A stretch of 64,000 nucleotides of DNA from Nothophoma quercina (GCA_021642125.1 JAKIXB010000006.1:744001-808000); one strand, 5' to 3'; positions 11,081 through 22,258 are shown, counted from the first letter of the stretch. Notes: generated by a model not told the origin, from the sequence alone. Program-made: numbers and translations.

Positions 11081-11686
11081 TGTGGCAGTAGAAATATGTC
11101 AGTGCTAAGGATGGAGTCGTTGAAGCAATGTGGTAGTTGAGGTAATGGGTGTGGAGGGGCTCTTCCACGCCTGCGCGGGTTGCCTTATGTACCTTTCAAA
11201 GACTGTCATGTTCGGCGACAGCCTCAGCTATAGCCTCGTAGTGACATTAAGCGTCGATCGGGTTAGGAAGTAACAAAGGCCAAGAGCACGTTTCGAGGAG
11301 TTGTGGATGAGGCGCAGCAGCCTTATCACACTAGTGTCTGATGTCATCTTCTTTCCATACACATTCGATACCAATGACTGCGCCTGCCTACCTCACGATT
11401 CCCTACGTAAGCAGCTGAAGTGGAGGCTTGAGTCTGCTACGCGAGATTTATCATTTTGGGTATGTGTCTTGTCATTTACAAGGACCGTTCTCACCTCAAT
11501 ACATCCCACCGCGGCTAAGGGCTCGACCAAGAAAGCACATACAACCTAGAAGATCGTCGATATCAAAAGGAATCTGGCTCATAGGAACCGCATCTCAGAT
11601 GAGCTATTCTGTCCTATCTGTGTTGCTGTCTTACTTCAATAGAACGCGCTCTAATGCTGTGGAGCTGCAACGAATCTGTTCCTGCA
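11081..11686. other. Intergenic region
   Basis: It contains the promoter of the GYPW-domain gene and the 3' region of the first membrane paralogue. Only short overlapping frames occur, and I see no gene or element. Confidence 0.5.
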
Positions 11687-13705
11687 TCACCAGTACTGCC
11701 CAGAAGGCCACTTCTCACTGCTAGTGCGTCCCTGCTTTGGCCACATCGCGAGCATTACTTCGTTAGGCTCACCACCTCTTCCCTTTTGGTAGTCGTATCT
11801 GATCTTCCTATACCTCAATTTCGGATGATCTTTGACCTGAGCTCCGCTCATCGTCATGGCGCCAGGCTCATCGCCAACGAGCTTGAGAACAGGCTTCAGG
11901 AGCATTGCAGTGCTGAAGAAGCTCGCATCTCGAATGATACCTCGGTTTGCAAAGGCCAAGAGGCAGCACAGAGCACCGAATTGAATGAGACATATGCCGC
12001 CCAGGATACCGGTCACGTAGCGCCAACCAACATTGAGCCGCTGACTGTTTACATCGCAATGCTCGTTATTGATGTGTATGCTGTGGCGAACTCCGTGGTC
12101 ATCGTATGCTGCGATCGCGCCAATACTGAAGCGCTTGATAATATCCTCAACCTCAGAGGTGTTGACGATGTGGGTTGGAGATCCATAGGTACCTTTCGGA
12201 TATAATTGCCAATTCCAGTTTCCCCAGCCTCCATACGATATACCCGACCAGCTGATAGCCCCCGCTGCAACCCGGGCAAATTTGTCGTTGCCAAAGACCT
12301 GAGGATCGGTGGGATCGATGTTGGCAAGGCTTTGTCCTTTGGTTGGTTTGATGTTCGTAACAGTGCTCTTACACTCCCAGTAGGAGGATGTGTTGACTGA
12401 CACATAATCTGGGTGCTGGTACACCATGATCTTTGAGCACCGTGGCCCGCAAGTTTCGTTTTGATCTGGGCTCAAAACCCCGATGTATGTTATGCCACCC
12501 TCACCATACGCAGGTATTGCCATGTTGTATTGAATCCCCTCGTGGTAGCCCTCTATGTGCGTCCAGTTGTAGTTCTCTGTTGCACCTGTGACGTTGCTCA
12601 GATTCTTATATTGTTCACAGGCTACCTGACTGCGTATGCTACGATCGCTCTGCAGATAGTCGGTGTACAAACGATTGGGGTTGCGATAGAAGAATCGATA
12701 TTCGTAGTAATCGTCAATCTTGTAAATCGGGGTTCCGGGTAACGCAGATAAATCCTTGACGGAGTCATTGATAAAGACCGGCCAATGTTGGGCATCCATT
12801 CCGAAGTTCCAGGCTGTGACCCATGGATTTGCACTGGAGTTTGGCTTGTCGGCCCAAGCCGAGAGATCAGCCACTGCTACTTGGCCATACTTTGTGAGTG
12901 GGCATGTGTACGGATAGGTTGGCCAGAAAAGACTCAGTGACGCGACCAGGATCTGACTACCGATGTTGACAAGTAGCCAAAGGGCACATGCAACTGCGTA
13001 CCAACGGCTCGTTCCAAGTTTCACATCCTGCCATTGCCGTGGTCTGACCGTCCACTGCTTCCAATCTCGCAAACTCGGCAATGAGAGGCGCATCAATTTG
13101 ACAACGTTGGTAAGCTCCTCGATTCCCAGTATCAGGTCAAATACCTCCATTGACACATACGATTTGGTCAGGATGGACCATCGCAGAATCATGGCGTACC
13201 TCTTAAGCGAGGAAAGAAGGTTAAGGCCAAGACAGATAGAGATCGCAATGGTTACGGCGTTGAACATCCGAACATCAGCTGTGGACAGCGCCACAGGTCC
13301 CTCAAAGCCCTCCCAGGCTTTCAAGCAGAGGCACAGGAGAGCGCCAAAGAGTATGGTTATTACGAACCTGACCGTACCGGCTTTGACAAGCTCAATCCAG
13401 GAGTCCATGCGTTCGTAGTTTGTGACATGACTGCTCTTGCGCACAAAGGACTCTTCATCCAAACTGTCTAGGTCCAACCTTGAGGCGGGTGTATTGAGTG
13501 TCTCGTAAGCGCTGTTACGGTCGTTCCTGGAGAACCGATCGACGAAGCCTGACTGAGGTGAAAGGGCCGAAGATGCTGGTGTCGATATGTTGTACAAAAG
13601 ACCTTCGGACTGATGAGGGGTATCGGGCGGATCCAGAGGTCCACCTTGTACAGAACTTCGCCTGCTCGTGGCGTTAGATGGTGTTGGAGATGGAGATCGA
13701 CTCAT
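11687..13705 (-). CDS. Four-helix membrane protein, tandem paralogue A
   Basis: A single exon of 672 residues. The open frame continues 136 codons upstream, but I placed the start at the ATG giving MSRSPSPTPS, because the neighbouring paralogue begins with MSRSPSPTST at the same place. A Ser/Pro-rich cytoplasmic-looking N-terminus (1-100) precedes three hydrophobic helices (about 112-130, 147-166, 236-258). Next comes a roughly 300-residue polar region with several N-glycosylation sequons, then a last helix and a basic C-terminal tail. This suggests a surface or vesicle protein with a large luminal/extracellular loop. The block WSILTKSYVSMEVFDLILGI between helices 2 and 3 is identical in the paralogue. 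I know no function for the family. Confidence 0.82.
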   Translation of the reverse strand: MSRSPSPTPSNATSRRSSVQGGPLDPPDTPHQSEGLLYNISTPASSALSPQSGFVDRFSRNDRNSAYETLNTPASRLDLDSLDEESFVRKSSHVTNYERMDSWIELVKAGTVRFVITILFGALLCLCLKAWEGFEGPVALSTADVRMFNAVTIAISICLGLNLLSSLKRYAMILRWSILTKSYVSMEVFDLILGIEELTNVVKLMRLSLPSLRDWKQWTVRPRQWQDVKLGTSRWYAVACALWLLVNIGSQILVASLSLFWPTYPYTCPLTKYGQVAVADLSAWADKPNSSANPWVTAWNFGMDAQHWPVFINDSVKDLSALPGTPIYKIDDYYEYRFFYRNPNRLYTDYLQSDRSIRSQVACEQYKNLSNVTGATENYNWTHIEGYHEGIQYNMAIPAYGEGGITYIGVLSPDQNETCGPRCSKIMVYQHPDYVSVNTSSYWECKSTVTNIKPTKGQSLANIDPTDPQVFGNDKFARVAAGAISWSGISYGGWGNWNWQLYPKGTYGSPTHIVNTSEVEDIIKRFSIGAIAAYDDHGVRHSIHINNEHCDVNSQRLNVGWRYVTGILGGICLIQFGALCCLLAFANRGIIRDASFFSTAMLLKPVLKLVGDEPGAMTMSGAQVKDHPKLRYRKIRYDYQKGRGGEPNEVMLAMWPKQGRTSSEKWPSGQYW

Positions 13706-14719
13706 CTTTGCTCCAGTCGGGCTGCGCTGCGCGCACGTCGTGAATCGAAAGGTCGATGAATCCTCGACTATGTGGACAGCGATACTGAACTTGTTTGAAT
13801 TTTGTTTCCATGTGCTAATTTGAGGCTTCAAATCTCCAGTACACCATTGACCTCGCCGACATGGCATGCATACACAATGTACTAAAGTCGGCCCCCACAC
13901 GGCTCGCGGACATGGCAGTGCAAGCCACCACGAACATCGGCTCGCACCAAGCAGCTTGGCAGCATCGGAACGAGCCACTGATACGCTGACTTCGCTGCAA
14001 ATGCTCTCTGCAGCCTTGTGAATAATCAGATAGACGATGCGTAGAAAAAACGTTGCGGCCTTAAACGATCCCAGAAATCGTTGGTCCATCACCAGCGTGC
14101 GTCGGTCGATCATCTAGAGCGCAGATACTGAGCCCTTGCTCAAAGCCAACCCGTTCGAGCGCTTGATCCAGCAACTTTTGTCCGTTATCTAATAGGATGA
14201 CTTGATTGGCCAGGCAATACACGAAGAACGTCCAGAGCCGCGCCAACGTCAACGGAGCTATATGCAGGTTTGATTGTCGTGTGAGTGTGCGACCAGGGTC
14301 TACCCAGCCTGTGTATCCCGAACCGGAAGGTCGAGGATGCCTCCAGCATTGTTGCAGCCTTGAAGGCGTGTAACGTACAGGTAGTTGCGAATGAGCCTCG
14401 TAATGAATGAGAACTGGCATTGAAGATGTCGTTCGTTAGTAGTGTTGAAGAAAGCTGGGGAATTCGGACCCTAACGGGGAAGATGGTCAGCCGCTAACCA
14501 AGGGAAGAGTGAGGGTTATTATGGATTCAACTCTTCAGATAAAAATGCTCCCTCTTCAATCTTGAGACTGGCATACGCCCTTGTTGTGTTTATATAACCC
14601 TATGGTTCGAGTGTCACCCCTCCGATCATTCAAAAAGATCCTGGCTGCCAGATGCAAGGTTTTCAATGCTATCAGTCCAATCAGACTCGTTACTCGCCTT
14701 GTCGTACGTCCAACTCGTC
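13706..14719. other. Spacer between the two membrane paralogues
   Basis: It holds the leader and promoter of paralogue A and the 3' region of paralogue B. I see no third copy or remnant. The only notable content is the block at 13889-13937 listed separately. Confidence 0.55.
13889..13937 (-). promoter_or_regulatory. Leader/promoter block shared with paralogue B
   Basis: About 50 bases starting 184 bases upstream of the paralogue A start match 16911-16960, which starts 194 bases upstream of paralogue B. A stretch containing CGGCCCCCAC, then GGCTCG, then CATGGCAGTG is shared, with 22 of 25 identical bases in the last part. On the coding strand the block includes an upstream AUG (GCCATG) opening a short uORF in both genes. 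Confidence 0.6.
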
Positions 14720-16717
14720 TCAAGTGTACTGACCGGATGGCCATCGCTTTTTCATGGTGCCTTTGTCTTCGTCTTCAAAAGATACCGTTATCCGCTTGGG
14801 TGTGCCGGGCATGCCGCTCTTGTAGCTGTACCGGATCCTTCTGTTCCTCAGCAAGTCATGGTTTTTGATCTGATGCCCGCTCATGGACATAACTCCTTCT
14901 TCGCCTCTCAAGACATCGATGACGGGCTTAAGAAGCGCTGCCGTACTGAAAAAGCTGGAGTCCCGGATGATTGTCTTGTTTGCACGTGCTAGCAAATAGC
15001 AGAGTGCACTGAGCTGGATTAAAGCGATCGAACCCAGGATGACTGATACGTATCGCCATCCAACGTTGAGTCGTTGGCTCTTCCTGTCGCATTGCCTGTC
15101 GTTGATACTGATATTGTACCGTATACCGTGATCATCAAAAGCGGCTATCGCACCGATGGTATGTCGCATAATGATGTCTTCGATTTCAGTGGTGTTGGCG
15201 TCATGTTCGGGGGACCATAGTGTTCCCTGGGGGTACAAGCGCCATTGGGTGTCGTTCCACTTGTTCATTCTGAAACCTGTCCAGCTAATTGCGCCAGCTG
15301 CTATCTTTGCGAACATGTCTGTACCATTGACGCGAGTGCCGTCAAAATTCATACCCTCCATGCGGTCGTCAGGCTTCTGTTCAACATTCAGAACCTCGTT
15401 CTTGCAATACCAGAGGGAAGTTTTGTTGACGTGACCTTTGTTGTCTTTCAGCTGCATAACTGTAAGTTCGGCGCAACGAGGGCCACAGTCTCTCCTTTTG
15501 TCTGTATGTCCAATCCACGAGATCGCTCCCACACCCTGTGCCGGTATCGGAACCTTCAGAGGTTGGCCGTTCAGTGTGGCCGCCATGAGACTCTTGTCGG
15601 TGTTGAGCCATTTTCCATCGGTCTGAAGCTGGTCGCATGTAGCTCGAGTATGTATGCTACGATTGGTCAATGCATAATCATCAAAGGGATGATCTGGGTT
15701 CCGATAAAAGAAGTGATACCGATAGTCTCCATCGCCTCGGTAGACGGGAGTGCCTGGTAAAGTCGAAAGATCTTCGATCGGGTCGCTAGCGGTATGTGGC
15801 TCCCATGACTGGGCATCCATACCGTATCGCCAGGCAGCTTCGTAAGGATTTTCAGGAGTCGATTCGTTGGTCCAGCGCGTCAGATCGGCCACTGCAACGT
15901 CTCCGTACCGTGCGAGTTGACAACGGTACGGCTCCATGGGCCAGAACAAACTCAACGAAGCCACTAGGACTTGGCTTCCGATGTTGAGAAGAAGCCAGAT
16001 GCAGCATACGAAGGGGTACCACCCATTCGTACCTGACTTCACTTTCTTCTCCAGATGCGAGCCGCCCATGAGCCACCTCTGTCGACGTAGCCCAGGAACG
16101 GACAGAGCCAAGAGCTTAGCGACATTGGTGAGCTCATCAATGCCGAGGATGAGGTCGAAGACTTCCATCGATACGTATGACTTTGTAAGTATCGACCATC
16201 GAAGTATAACAGCATATCGTTTCAGGGAAGCCAGAAGATTGAGGCCTAGGCAGATAGAGATGGCGATTGTAAGAGCATTGAAGATTCGGACATTGTAATC
16301 AGAGAGCGCAATGGGTGTACGAAAACCTTCCCAAGCCTTTAGGCAAATACAAAGTACACCGCCGAAGAAAAGAGTGATGAAGAACTTGAGGGTTCCAGTC
16401 TTCACTAGTTGGTTCCAGGAGTCCTTCCGGTCGTAATGCTTCACATGAGGTTGACTACCGGTTCGATGGTGGCTGAGAAGTGATTCTGCATCTGCATCAT
16501 CCATCTCTAGATGTGAGGTTGGCCTATTGAGACTCGTGTACGCTCCGTTCCTGCCGTTCCTAGAGTTACCATCCATACTAATTCCTAAGGGAGAGAAGAA
16601 AGGACGCGATCCGGCATCTGGAGAGTATACGGCATCTTGCTGGTCGAAGGGGGACAACGACGAAGAGAGTTGCCTCACAGCGCCATGCGTCGAAGTTGGA
16701 GACGGCGATCGACTCAT
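14720..16717 (-). CDS. Four-helix membrane protein, tandem paralogue B
   Basis: A single exon of 665 residues beginning MSRSPSPTST. It has the same layout as paralogue A: Ser/Pro-rich N-terminus, three hydrophobic helices in the first 260 residues, a long sequon-bearing loop with conserved Cys and Trp residues, a final helix after LNVGWRYV, and a basic tail. Both genes point the same way, about 1 kb apart, so this is a tandem duplication. Identity is highest in helices 1-3 and around the last helix and lowest in the N-terminus and the loop. That pattern would fit a fast-changing exposed region, which is an inference. The frame extends 12 codons upstream to another ATG; I prefer the start shared with A. 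Confidence 0.82.
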   Translation of the reverse strand: MSRSPSPTSTHGAVRQLSSSLSPFDQQDAVYSPDAGSRPFFSPLGISMDGNSRNGRNGAYTSLNRPTSHLEMDDADAESLLSHHRTGSQPHVKHYDRKDSWNQLVKTGTLKFFITLFFGGVLCICLKAWEGFRTPIALSDYNVRIFNALTIAISICLGLNLLASLKRYAVILRWSILTKSYVSMEVFDLILGIDELTNVAKLLALSVPGLRRQRWLMGGSHLEKKVKSGTNGWYPFVCCIWLLLNIGSQVLVASLSLFWPMEPYRCQLARYGDVAVADLTRWTNESTPENPYEAAWRYGMDAQSWEPHTASDPIEDLSTLPGTPVYRGDGDYRYHFFYRNPDHPFDDYALTNRSIHTRATCDQLQTDGKWLNTDKSLMAATLNGQPLKVPIPAQGVGAISWIGHTDKRRDCGPRCAELTVMQLKDNKGHVNKTSLWYCKNEVLNVEQKPDDRMEGMNFDGTRVNGTDMFAKIAAGAISWTGFRMNKWNDTQWRLYPQGTLWSPEHDANTTEIEDIIMRHTIGAIAAFDDHGIRYNISINDRQCDRKSQRLNVGWRYVSVILGSIALIQLSALCYLLARANKTIIRDSSFFSTAALLKPVIDVLRGEEGVMSMSGHQIKNHDLLRNRRIRYSYKSGMPGTPKRITVSFEDEDKGTMKKRWPSGQYT

Positions 16718-17982
16718 GTTGGATGTATCGTTGGCTTCGTTGCAAGCATGCAATGTCAGTGTCTTGTTGGTGTGTCTGGTTTGTTGAGGTTATGGAGACA
16801 AGGCCATTGTTCCGGACAAGGCTCTTATCTAAAGTGCCGAACCGGAGGTTCGTAAGGTAGCCCAAGGCTGAAGGCTCGCCACCACCATCTGCATGCATGG
16901 GCTGACAGAACGGCCCCCACAGGCTCGACAAAGCATGGCAGTGTAAGCCATCACAAACGTCAAACCGTAACAATTGGTCGGATGAACACGAGCAGAACGG
17001 TCAACATGGTAGGATCGCTGACAATACTGCACAGGCCCACTGATCGAGCGGGGCAGTGTTTATACCACTTGCGAATACATGGAGATCAAGATTGGTCGCA
17101 AGCCTTCTCCAAGGTATCTCAGTTACCGTTCTCAGTCGAATTCGTCGTTCGTCGTCTCGACTCGAATTCATCGAATCTTGCAGCGGAAATGGCATTATCG
17201 TCGACGGGTATGCTCAATGAGGCTGAGTCCCAAAGTGAGATGGAGCAGAAGAATTCGTGGACGGGCTGTGATCTTCAGCCTCGTCGAGCTTGATAATCTC
17301 CACACGGAAAGCATTCGACTCAACCAGGCCAACTTGGGAAGCAAGGTCAAAGCCACCCCAATGGTATTTCGAGTTCTTGAGGACGCATGCAGAACATGAA
17401 CTGCAAGCCTTGTTGCAGACGCAATCGTCTGCTGATGGGCTGTAGAGTGTGGTGGGAGTCAAGATAGCAGTAAGATGCAAGTGTTGTGGACCTGAACTTG
17501 GTATCGCACGTAGACGTCAAACAGCCTAACTCCTTGATGTTAAACCCGCGGACGCGAATGCCATGCATGTCGTGGTAGCGATAGCCATGGGTTTCTCAAA
17601 GCGTCATTAAGCTCGACTGCTCCGTATTGGGTCGTCATAAGAGAAACGCTTGTGTCGTAGTGTTTGAAATCCCGATTGTGACAGTCTTGGATGATAGTGA
17701 ATATTTCTAACTGAAGGGGTGCCGCTACGTCAGAGGCTAGAGTTCGAGCTTCAATCAACAGCAACACATCTCGTTAGCTATGCAAAGCTCACTTTTGTAT
17801 CGCAAGCAAATCTTGGCGTGACAATGACTCGAAGGCGACGTTGTGTTTGGGGAAGCTGGACAGGAACTGGAATGGTTCCTGTCGGCTGAAGCTTGGGCCA
17901 CCATGAGTTGAAGTTTCCCCAGATCCGAACTCTCCGGAGCGTCATCTTCAAAACATCAACGCGTTCACTACACTTCTCCAAC
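16718..17982. other. Intergenic region between paralogue B and the CYC2-like gene
   Basis: A divergent promoter region of about 1.27 kb. Apart from the leader block at 16911-16960, it contains only short frames without recognisable features. Confidence 0.5.
16911..16960 (-). promoter_or_regulatory. Leader/promoter block shared with paralogue A
   Basis: This is the counterpart of 13889-13937, at nearly the same distance from its start codon. It also carries a GCCATG that opens a short upstream frame. Confidence 0.6.
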
Positions 17983-19035
17983 ATGTCCTGGGTCAAACGG
18001 CGGGCTGGTCCCCTGATAGTCCTTGGAACCTCAGCAGCTGGTGGTGCAGCGTACCGCTTCTTTGGCCCGTCGAAATCGTCCGACGCATCGCTCAATCCTC
18101 ATACATTCACACCATACACACTTATCGACAAGCAACCTGTATCCTCGACGAGCGCGATTTTCACATTACGAAATGCCAATGGCGTGCCCGACTCGCAAAG
18201 TGTGAAGGAGGTGGAGAAGCGCAGCGTATGGAGCGTGCAAATAAAGCAGCCGCAATTGCAGATCGCACGAGCATACACACCTCTACCTCACACGGTCGAT
18301 GGCAAGAAGGATGAAAACGCACCTCAAGACATGAGGTTGTTGATACGACAAGAGACTGGTGGAGAGGTGTCAACATACTTGCACAGGCTGCCAGAACAAG
18401 CAACAATAGAACTGCGTGGCCCAAATGCTGAGTTTGAGATGCCTCGCAACGTCAAGGAGGTCATTTTCTTGGCAGGTGGTACAGGCATTGCACCAGCGAT
18501 GCAAGTTGCACAAGCCTTAAGCAGGAGGACAGGCAGCAGAATGCATATTCTATGGGCAAACAGGCGGCGAGAAGAATGCATAGGCGGTGTCAGCGACGAT
18601 CAAGGTGCACCAAACACCTCACAAAATCGATTGGGTTGGTGGAAGAGTGTGCTCATTGGCTCAAGCGAGACTGCGACATTAGTTGGACTTTCCAAAGACG
18701 ACACACCCGAGAGCCAGACGCCTCGAGAGAAGGGTCTTATTGTGAAAGAGTTAGACGCGCTCAAGGCGAACGATACAATTGCCACACAGGGGCTGAAGAT
18801 CCAGTATTACGTCGATGAAGAGAAGAGCTTCATTCAGCCAGAAGACCTCAAGAAGAGAATGGTCAGTACGTCACAAGAGAAGGGATCGAAACTGATCATA
18901 GTATCTGGCCCAGATGGCTTCATCGAGCATTGGGCTGGCAGAAAGCTCTGGGCTGATGGCCGGGAAGTGCAAGGCCCACTTGGGGGTGTACTGAAGGGAA
19001 TGGATCTTGGAGACTGGAAGGTCTTCAAATTGTAA
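17983..19035 (+). CDS. CYC2: CYC2-like mitochondrial FAD/NAD oxidoreductase
   Basis: A single exon of 350 residues belonging to the ferredoxin-reductase/cytochrome b5 reductase fold. The yeast homologue Cyc2 sits in the mitochondrial inner membrane and reduces haem during cytochrome c maturation. Visible: an N-terminal basic stretch and one hydrophobic anchor (about 9-25), the FAD-binding RAYTP (96-100), GGEVSTYL (127-134), the NAD-binding GGTGIAP (165-171), and late GPDGF followed by the family-typical GPLGG near the C-terminus. The frame is open 30 codons upstream but only from a TTG, so the first ATG was used; an extra 5' exon cannot be excluded. The 3' region contains TGTACAATA 12 bases after the stop codon. 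Confidence 0.8.
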   Translation: MSWVKRRAGPLIVLGTSAAGGAAYRFFGPSKSSDASLNPHTFTPYTLIDKQPVSSTSAIFTLRNANGVPDSQSVKEVEKRSVWSVQIKQPQLQIARAYTPLPHTVDGKKDENAPQDMRLLIRQETGGEVSTYLHRLPEQATIELRGPNAEFEMPRNVKEVIFLAGGTGIAPAMQVAQALSRRTGSRMHILWANRRREECIGGVSDDQGAPNTSQNRLGWWKSVLIGSSETATLVGLSKDDTPESQTPREKGLIVKELDALKANDTIATQGLKIQYYVDEEKSFIQPEDLKKRMVSTSQEKGSKLIIVSGPDGFIEHWAGRKLWADGREVQGPLGGVLKGMDLGDWKVFKL

Positions 19036-19501
19036 GAGTACGTGTACAATACCAAAATGATACCCATGTTCGTACAGTCGTCATCGGCATGCGCATTGAC
19101 TGACTCGATGGGAGCAACCGCTGCTTACTTGAGAAGACTCAATAGGGACTCCATCAGACCCAACTGTGCAACCGGCAGACGCAACAGAAACGAAACCACC
19201 GCCTACGCAGCTCGAGAGAACATGAACTGCATGCTTACGCGAAACATTGCCATTTACGAAAGCATCGGATTCGCTAAACACCATCCACCAATGCGGCTAG
19301 TCTAGGGGCGGCGCAATCCCGCACCCTTAGAAATCTGGACTGCAACGCTACGGTAGCACTTTCACTCTGTGTTTGAAGCTTCTTTGTTTGATTGTCCCAT
19401 TGCCGAGCTCTCAAAACATGTTGTGACCACACTAACCTCCAACTTGTTTCACCGCCGCTACCTCTATTGTGCCTCAACCTTGGAACCTCCCGCCACCCGA
19501 A
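19036..19501. other. Intergenic region
   Basis: It is the 3' region of the CYC2-like gene and the promoter and leader of the MFS exporter. I see no further gene. Confidence 0.5.
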
Positions 19502-21244
19502 ATGGCTACCGACTCCGAACTCGGCACTTGCTCAACACCAACGACCGATCACGATGAGAAAGATCCAAATGCGCGCCCAGCGTGCTTCAAGTCAACATTT
19601 CAAGAATGTTTCTTTGTTATGTCAGTCACCATGGCCGTGGCCATGACCAGCTTCCTTACTGGATCAATTACAGTCATGAGCTCTTTCGCAGCAAGAGACC
19701 TGGGCATGACTAATGCACAAGTCACTTGGATGAATGCTGCAACGTCATTGTCCGCCGGCGCTTTATTGCTCTTCTTCGGCAGCATCGCTGACCTATTTGG
19801 CCGCAAGGCCATGTTCGTTGGCTCCATGTTCCTCTTCTCCATCCTCTGCCTCGGCGCAGGCTTTGCCAAAGACGGCATAACCCTCGATGTCCTTTGCGGT
19901 GTTGGGGGTATCTTCTCAGCATCCGTAGTTCCACCGGCACAGGGTATGCTCGGCACAGTCTACGAAAGACCGAGCAAGAGGAAGAACCGAGCTTTTGGAT
20001 GCTTCAGTGCTGGCAATCCACTCGGTTTCGTCTTTGGCACCATCCTGGCTGGACTCTTTACGCAGATATTCAACTGGCGAGCAGGCTTCTTCCTTATCGC
20101 GATCACGTATTTCGTCACTTCGGTTGTCGCGGCATTGACAGTACCCTCGGACACACTGCCGAAGCGAACGTTGGACAAGGAGACATTAAGAAAGTTGGAC
20201 CCCCTAGGCACTGGCCTCACGATTGCCGGTATTGGCATGTTCTGTGCGGCTCTCAGTCTGGCAGGCGACGCGCCTGACGGGTGGAAAACACCATATGTGC
20301 TTGTGCTCTTAATTCTCGGCCTGCTGTTGATGGCTGCTTTTGTGGTGTGGGAGCTCAAATACCCCTACGCCATTGTCGATATGAATGTATTCAAAGACAG
20401 GGATTTCTCATTAGTAAGTTGGAATTTTCGTTACCAAAAGGACCATCACTGACAAGTATAGTTGATTCTGATCCTGTCGGCCGGGTTCCTTGGGTTTCCG
20501 GTGTTCTCCTTCTGGCTTGCACTCTATTTCCAGACCGAGCTTGGCTACAATGCTCTCATGACTGGTGTGCACATGCTGCCTATGGTCGTAGTGGGCTTGC
20601 TTGCCAATTTGGTTGCCGCATTGATCCAACACAAAGTCTCGAACAAGCGCATCATGGGCATTGGCGCGTGGGCGTACGTGGCCTCATTCATCCTTGCAGC
20701 TGTACAGCGATATGGCGATTCATACTGGGCATTCTCCTTTCCCGCCTTGTGCCTATGTGTCGTTGGAGCGGACTTCCAATTTGTCGTGGCTAACGTAAGT
20801 ACCTTCCTGTGCGATGCTTCCTGTTCCTAACGTCAGCAGATGTATGTCCTTTCCTCAATGCCGGCCAACAAGCAGTCGATAGCAGGTTCGCTGCTCCAGA
20901 CCCTAACTCGACTTTGCACCGCCGTCGGCTACGGTATCGCCACTGCCATTTTCGACGCTGTTGAACGGAATCCGCCGAAGTCTGGATACTATGGGAACAA
21001 CGTCGTGGCGCCTTTCGCAGGTGTCTTCTGGTTTTCCGCCGGCGTTGCCTTTATCGGTGTGGTCTTCGTCCCCTTCCTCCGCGTCACTACGCAGGGCCAC
21101 AAGGGTGACACAGGCCGTGTGAAGCAGGCCAGCGTCGAAGATCCTACCGACAGCGCTCTGGCGCTCGACGACGGCCATGCTGTCGTTGCCGCGAACGAGA
21201 AGAATGGGCATGTTGATGTCGGGCGAAGTGCAGAGGCGTCTTGA
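19502..21244 (+). CDS. DHA2-type MFS exporter (14-helix)
   Basis: Three exons (19502-20413, 20462-20794, 20840-21244) give 549 residues. The introns are 48 bp (GTAAGT...TATAG) and 45 bp (GTAAGT, TTCCTAAC branch, GCAG), and all joins are in phase. The family exports drugs or metabolites by proton antiport. Around fourteen hydrophobic helices can be counted. The MFS signature GSIADLFGRKAMFVGS lies after helix 2, and the motif block PPAQGMLGTVYE and the NWRAGFF turn are in the first half. The closest resemblance is to the ATR1/AMF1 branch of the DHA2 group. The C-terminal tail is acidic and cytoplasmic. No biosynthetic cluster surrounds it, so the substrate is unknown. The start chosen is the first in-frame ATG. 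Confidence 0.87.
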
Positions 21245-22258
21245 TTTGTTCCTGCATCGAAAAGTTTGGTCAGTGAAATGTAGACAAAGACAAAGACATA
21301 GACATAGACATAGACTCAAGAGCCGCATAAACACCACCTAACGTCTAATTCGACAACATGTGTACGAGCCAACGCTCCTCTATCATCACCACAAAGTAGT
21401 GCTCCGACAGAGAATCGCATCAGCATCGCTCGCTTCTCGCTCACTCCCTCATCTAGATCCCACTGTGCCTCCTCAAGACTAGTGAGCAGAAACCCCCCTG
21501 CTTGGTGGAAGTTCGACGAACGATCTTCGTACGACTTTGAGACCGTTGACGATCCGAACGCGATGTGCGCTTGCTATCATATTCGTTAAAACCATAAGCT
21601 CGTGCGATTCGTGCTTTTCATCAATTTGGTATAATCACTCTTTATGCCGCTGGACTGTCCAGGTGGTGAAGCTCAGGTCAAGAACAATCCAACGACTTGT
21701 CCAGCTGGAAGTTGCGGGAAGAGATACAGATCAATCTTGCGCTAGACGGACGGCCGAGTACGACGGACTCGGACGGCGGTGTTGCTGCGCTGAGGTATTC
21801 ACAAGGGACGCACATGTGTTCGTTGGGAAAAGAAGACATACCTTGTAAAGTCGACTGAAGCCTGTAGCCGCAAGATAAGAGCACGAGTGCACTTACACCT
21901 AACGTATGTGCATATCAGATGGACGTGCATCGGAAGAATGTGCCAACGAAGGAAGAATAATGTCTGTTTCGATTTGAGGGCGTAGAATGAAGATGTAGGT
22001 GCGCATTAGTATATATCGATACAAGTCAGGTTATGTTAGTGACAGCAATTCTATGATTCTTGCGTCAGGATAATGACAAACCCCTAGGCAGCAATCGATG
22101 CAAGATAAAGACACATCCAGGCAAACACGCTACGTTGCAGAAGATTATGGCCAGATGTGCACTCAACAATAGCTTTGTTGTATTACTACGTGCCTGCTGG
22201 ATATTTGTCGCTGGCACATAACCCGAGCAGACTGTCAGAATCTACTTACGAGTATCTC
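21245..22258. other. Convergent 3' spacer of the two transporter genes
   Basis: The two MFS genes end towards each other here. The only structure I see is a hexamer repeat at 21282-21316. Confidence 0.55.
21282..21316. repeat. AGACAA/AGACAT hexamer repeat
   Basis: Five and a half units of a six-base repeat (two AGACAA, then three AGACAT) lie 38 bases after the MFS exporter stop codon, in its likely 3' UTR. Confidence 0.9.
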
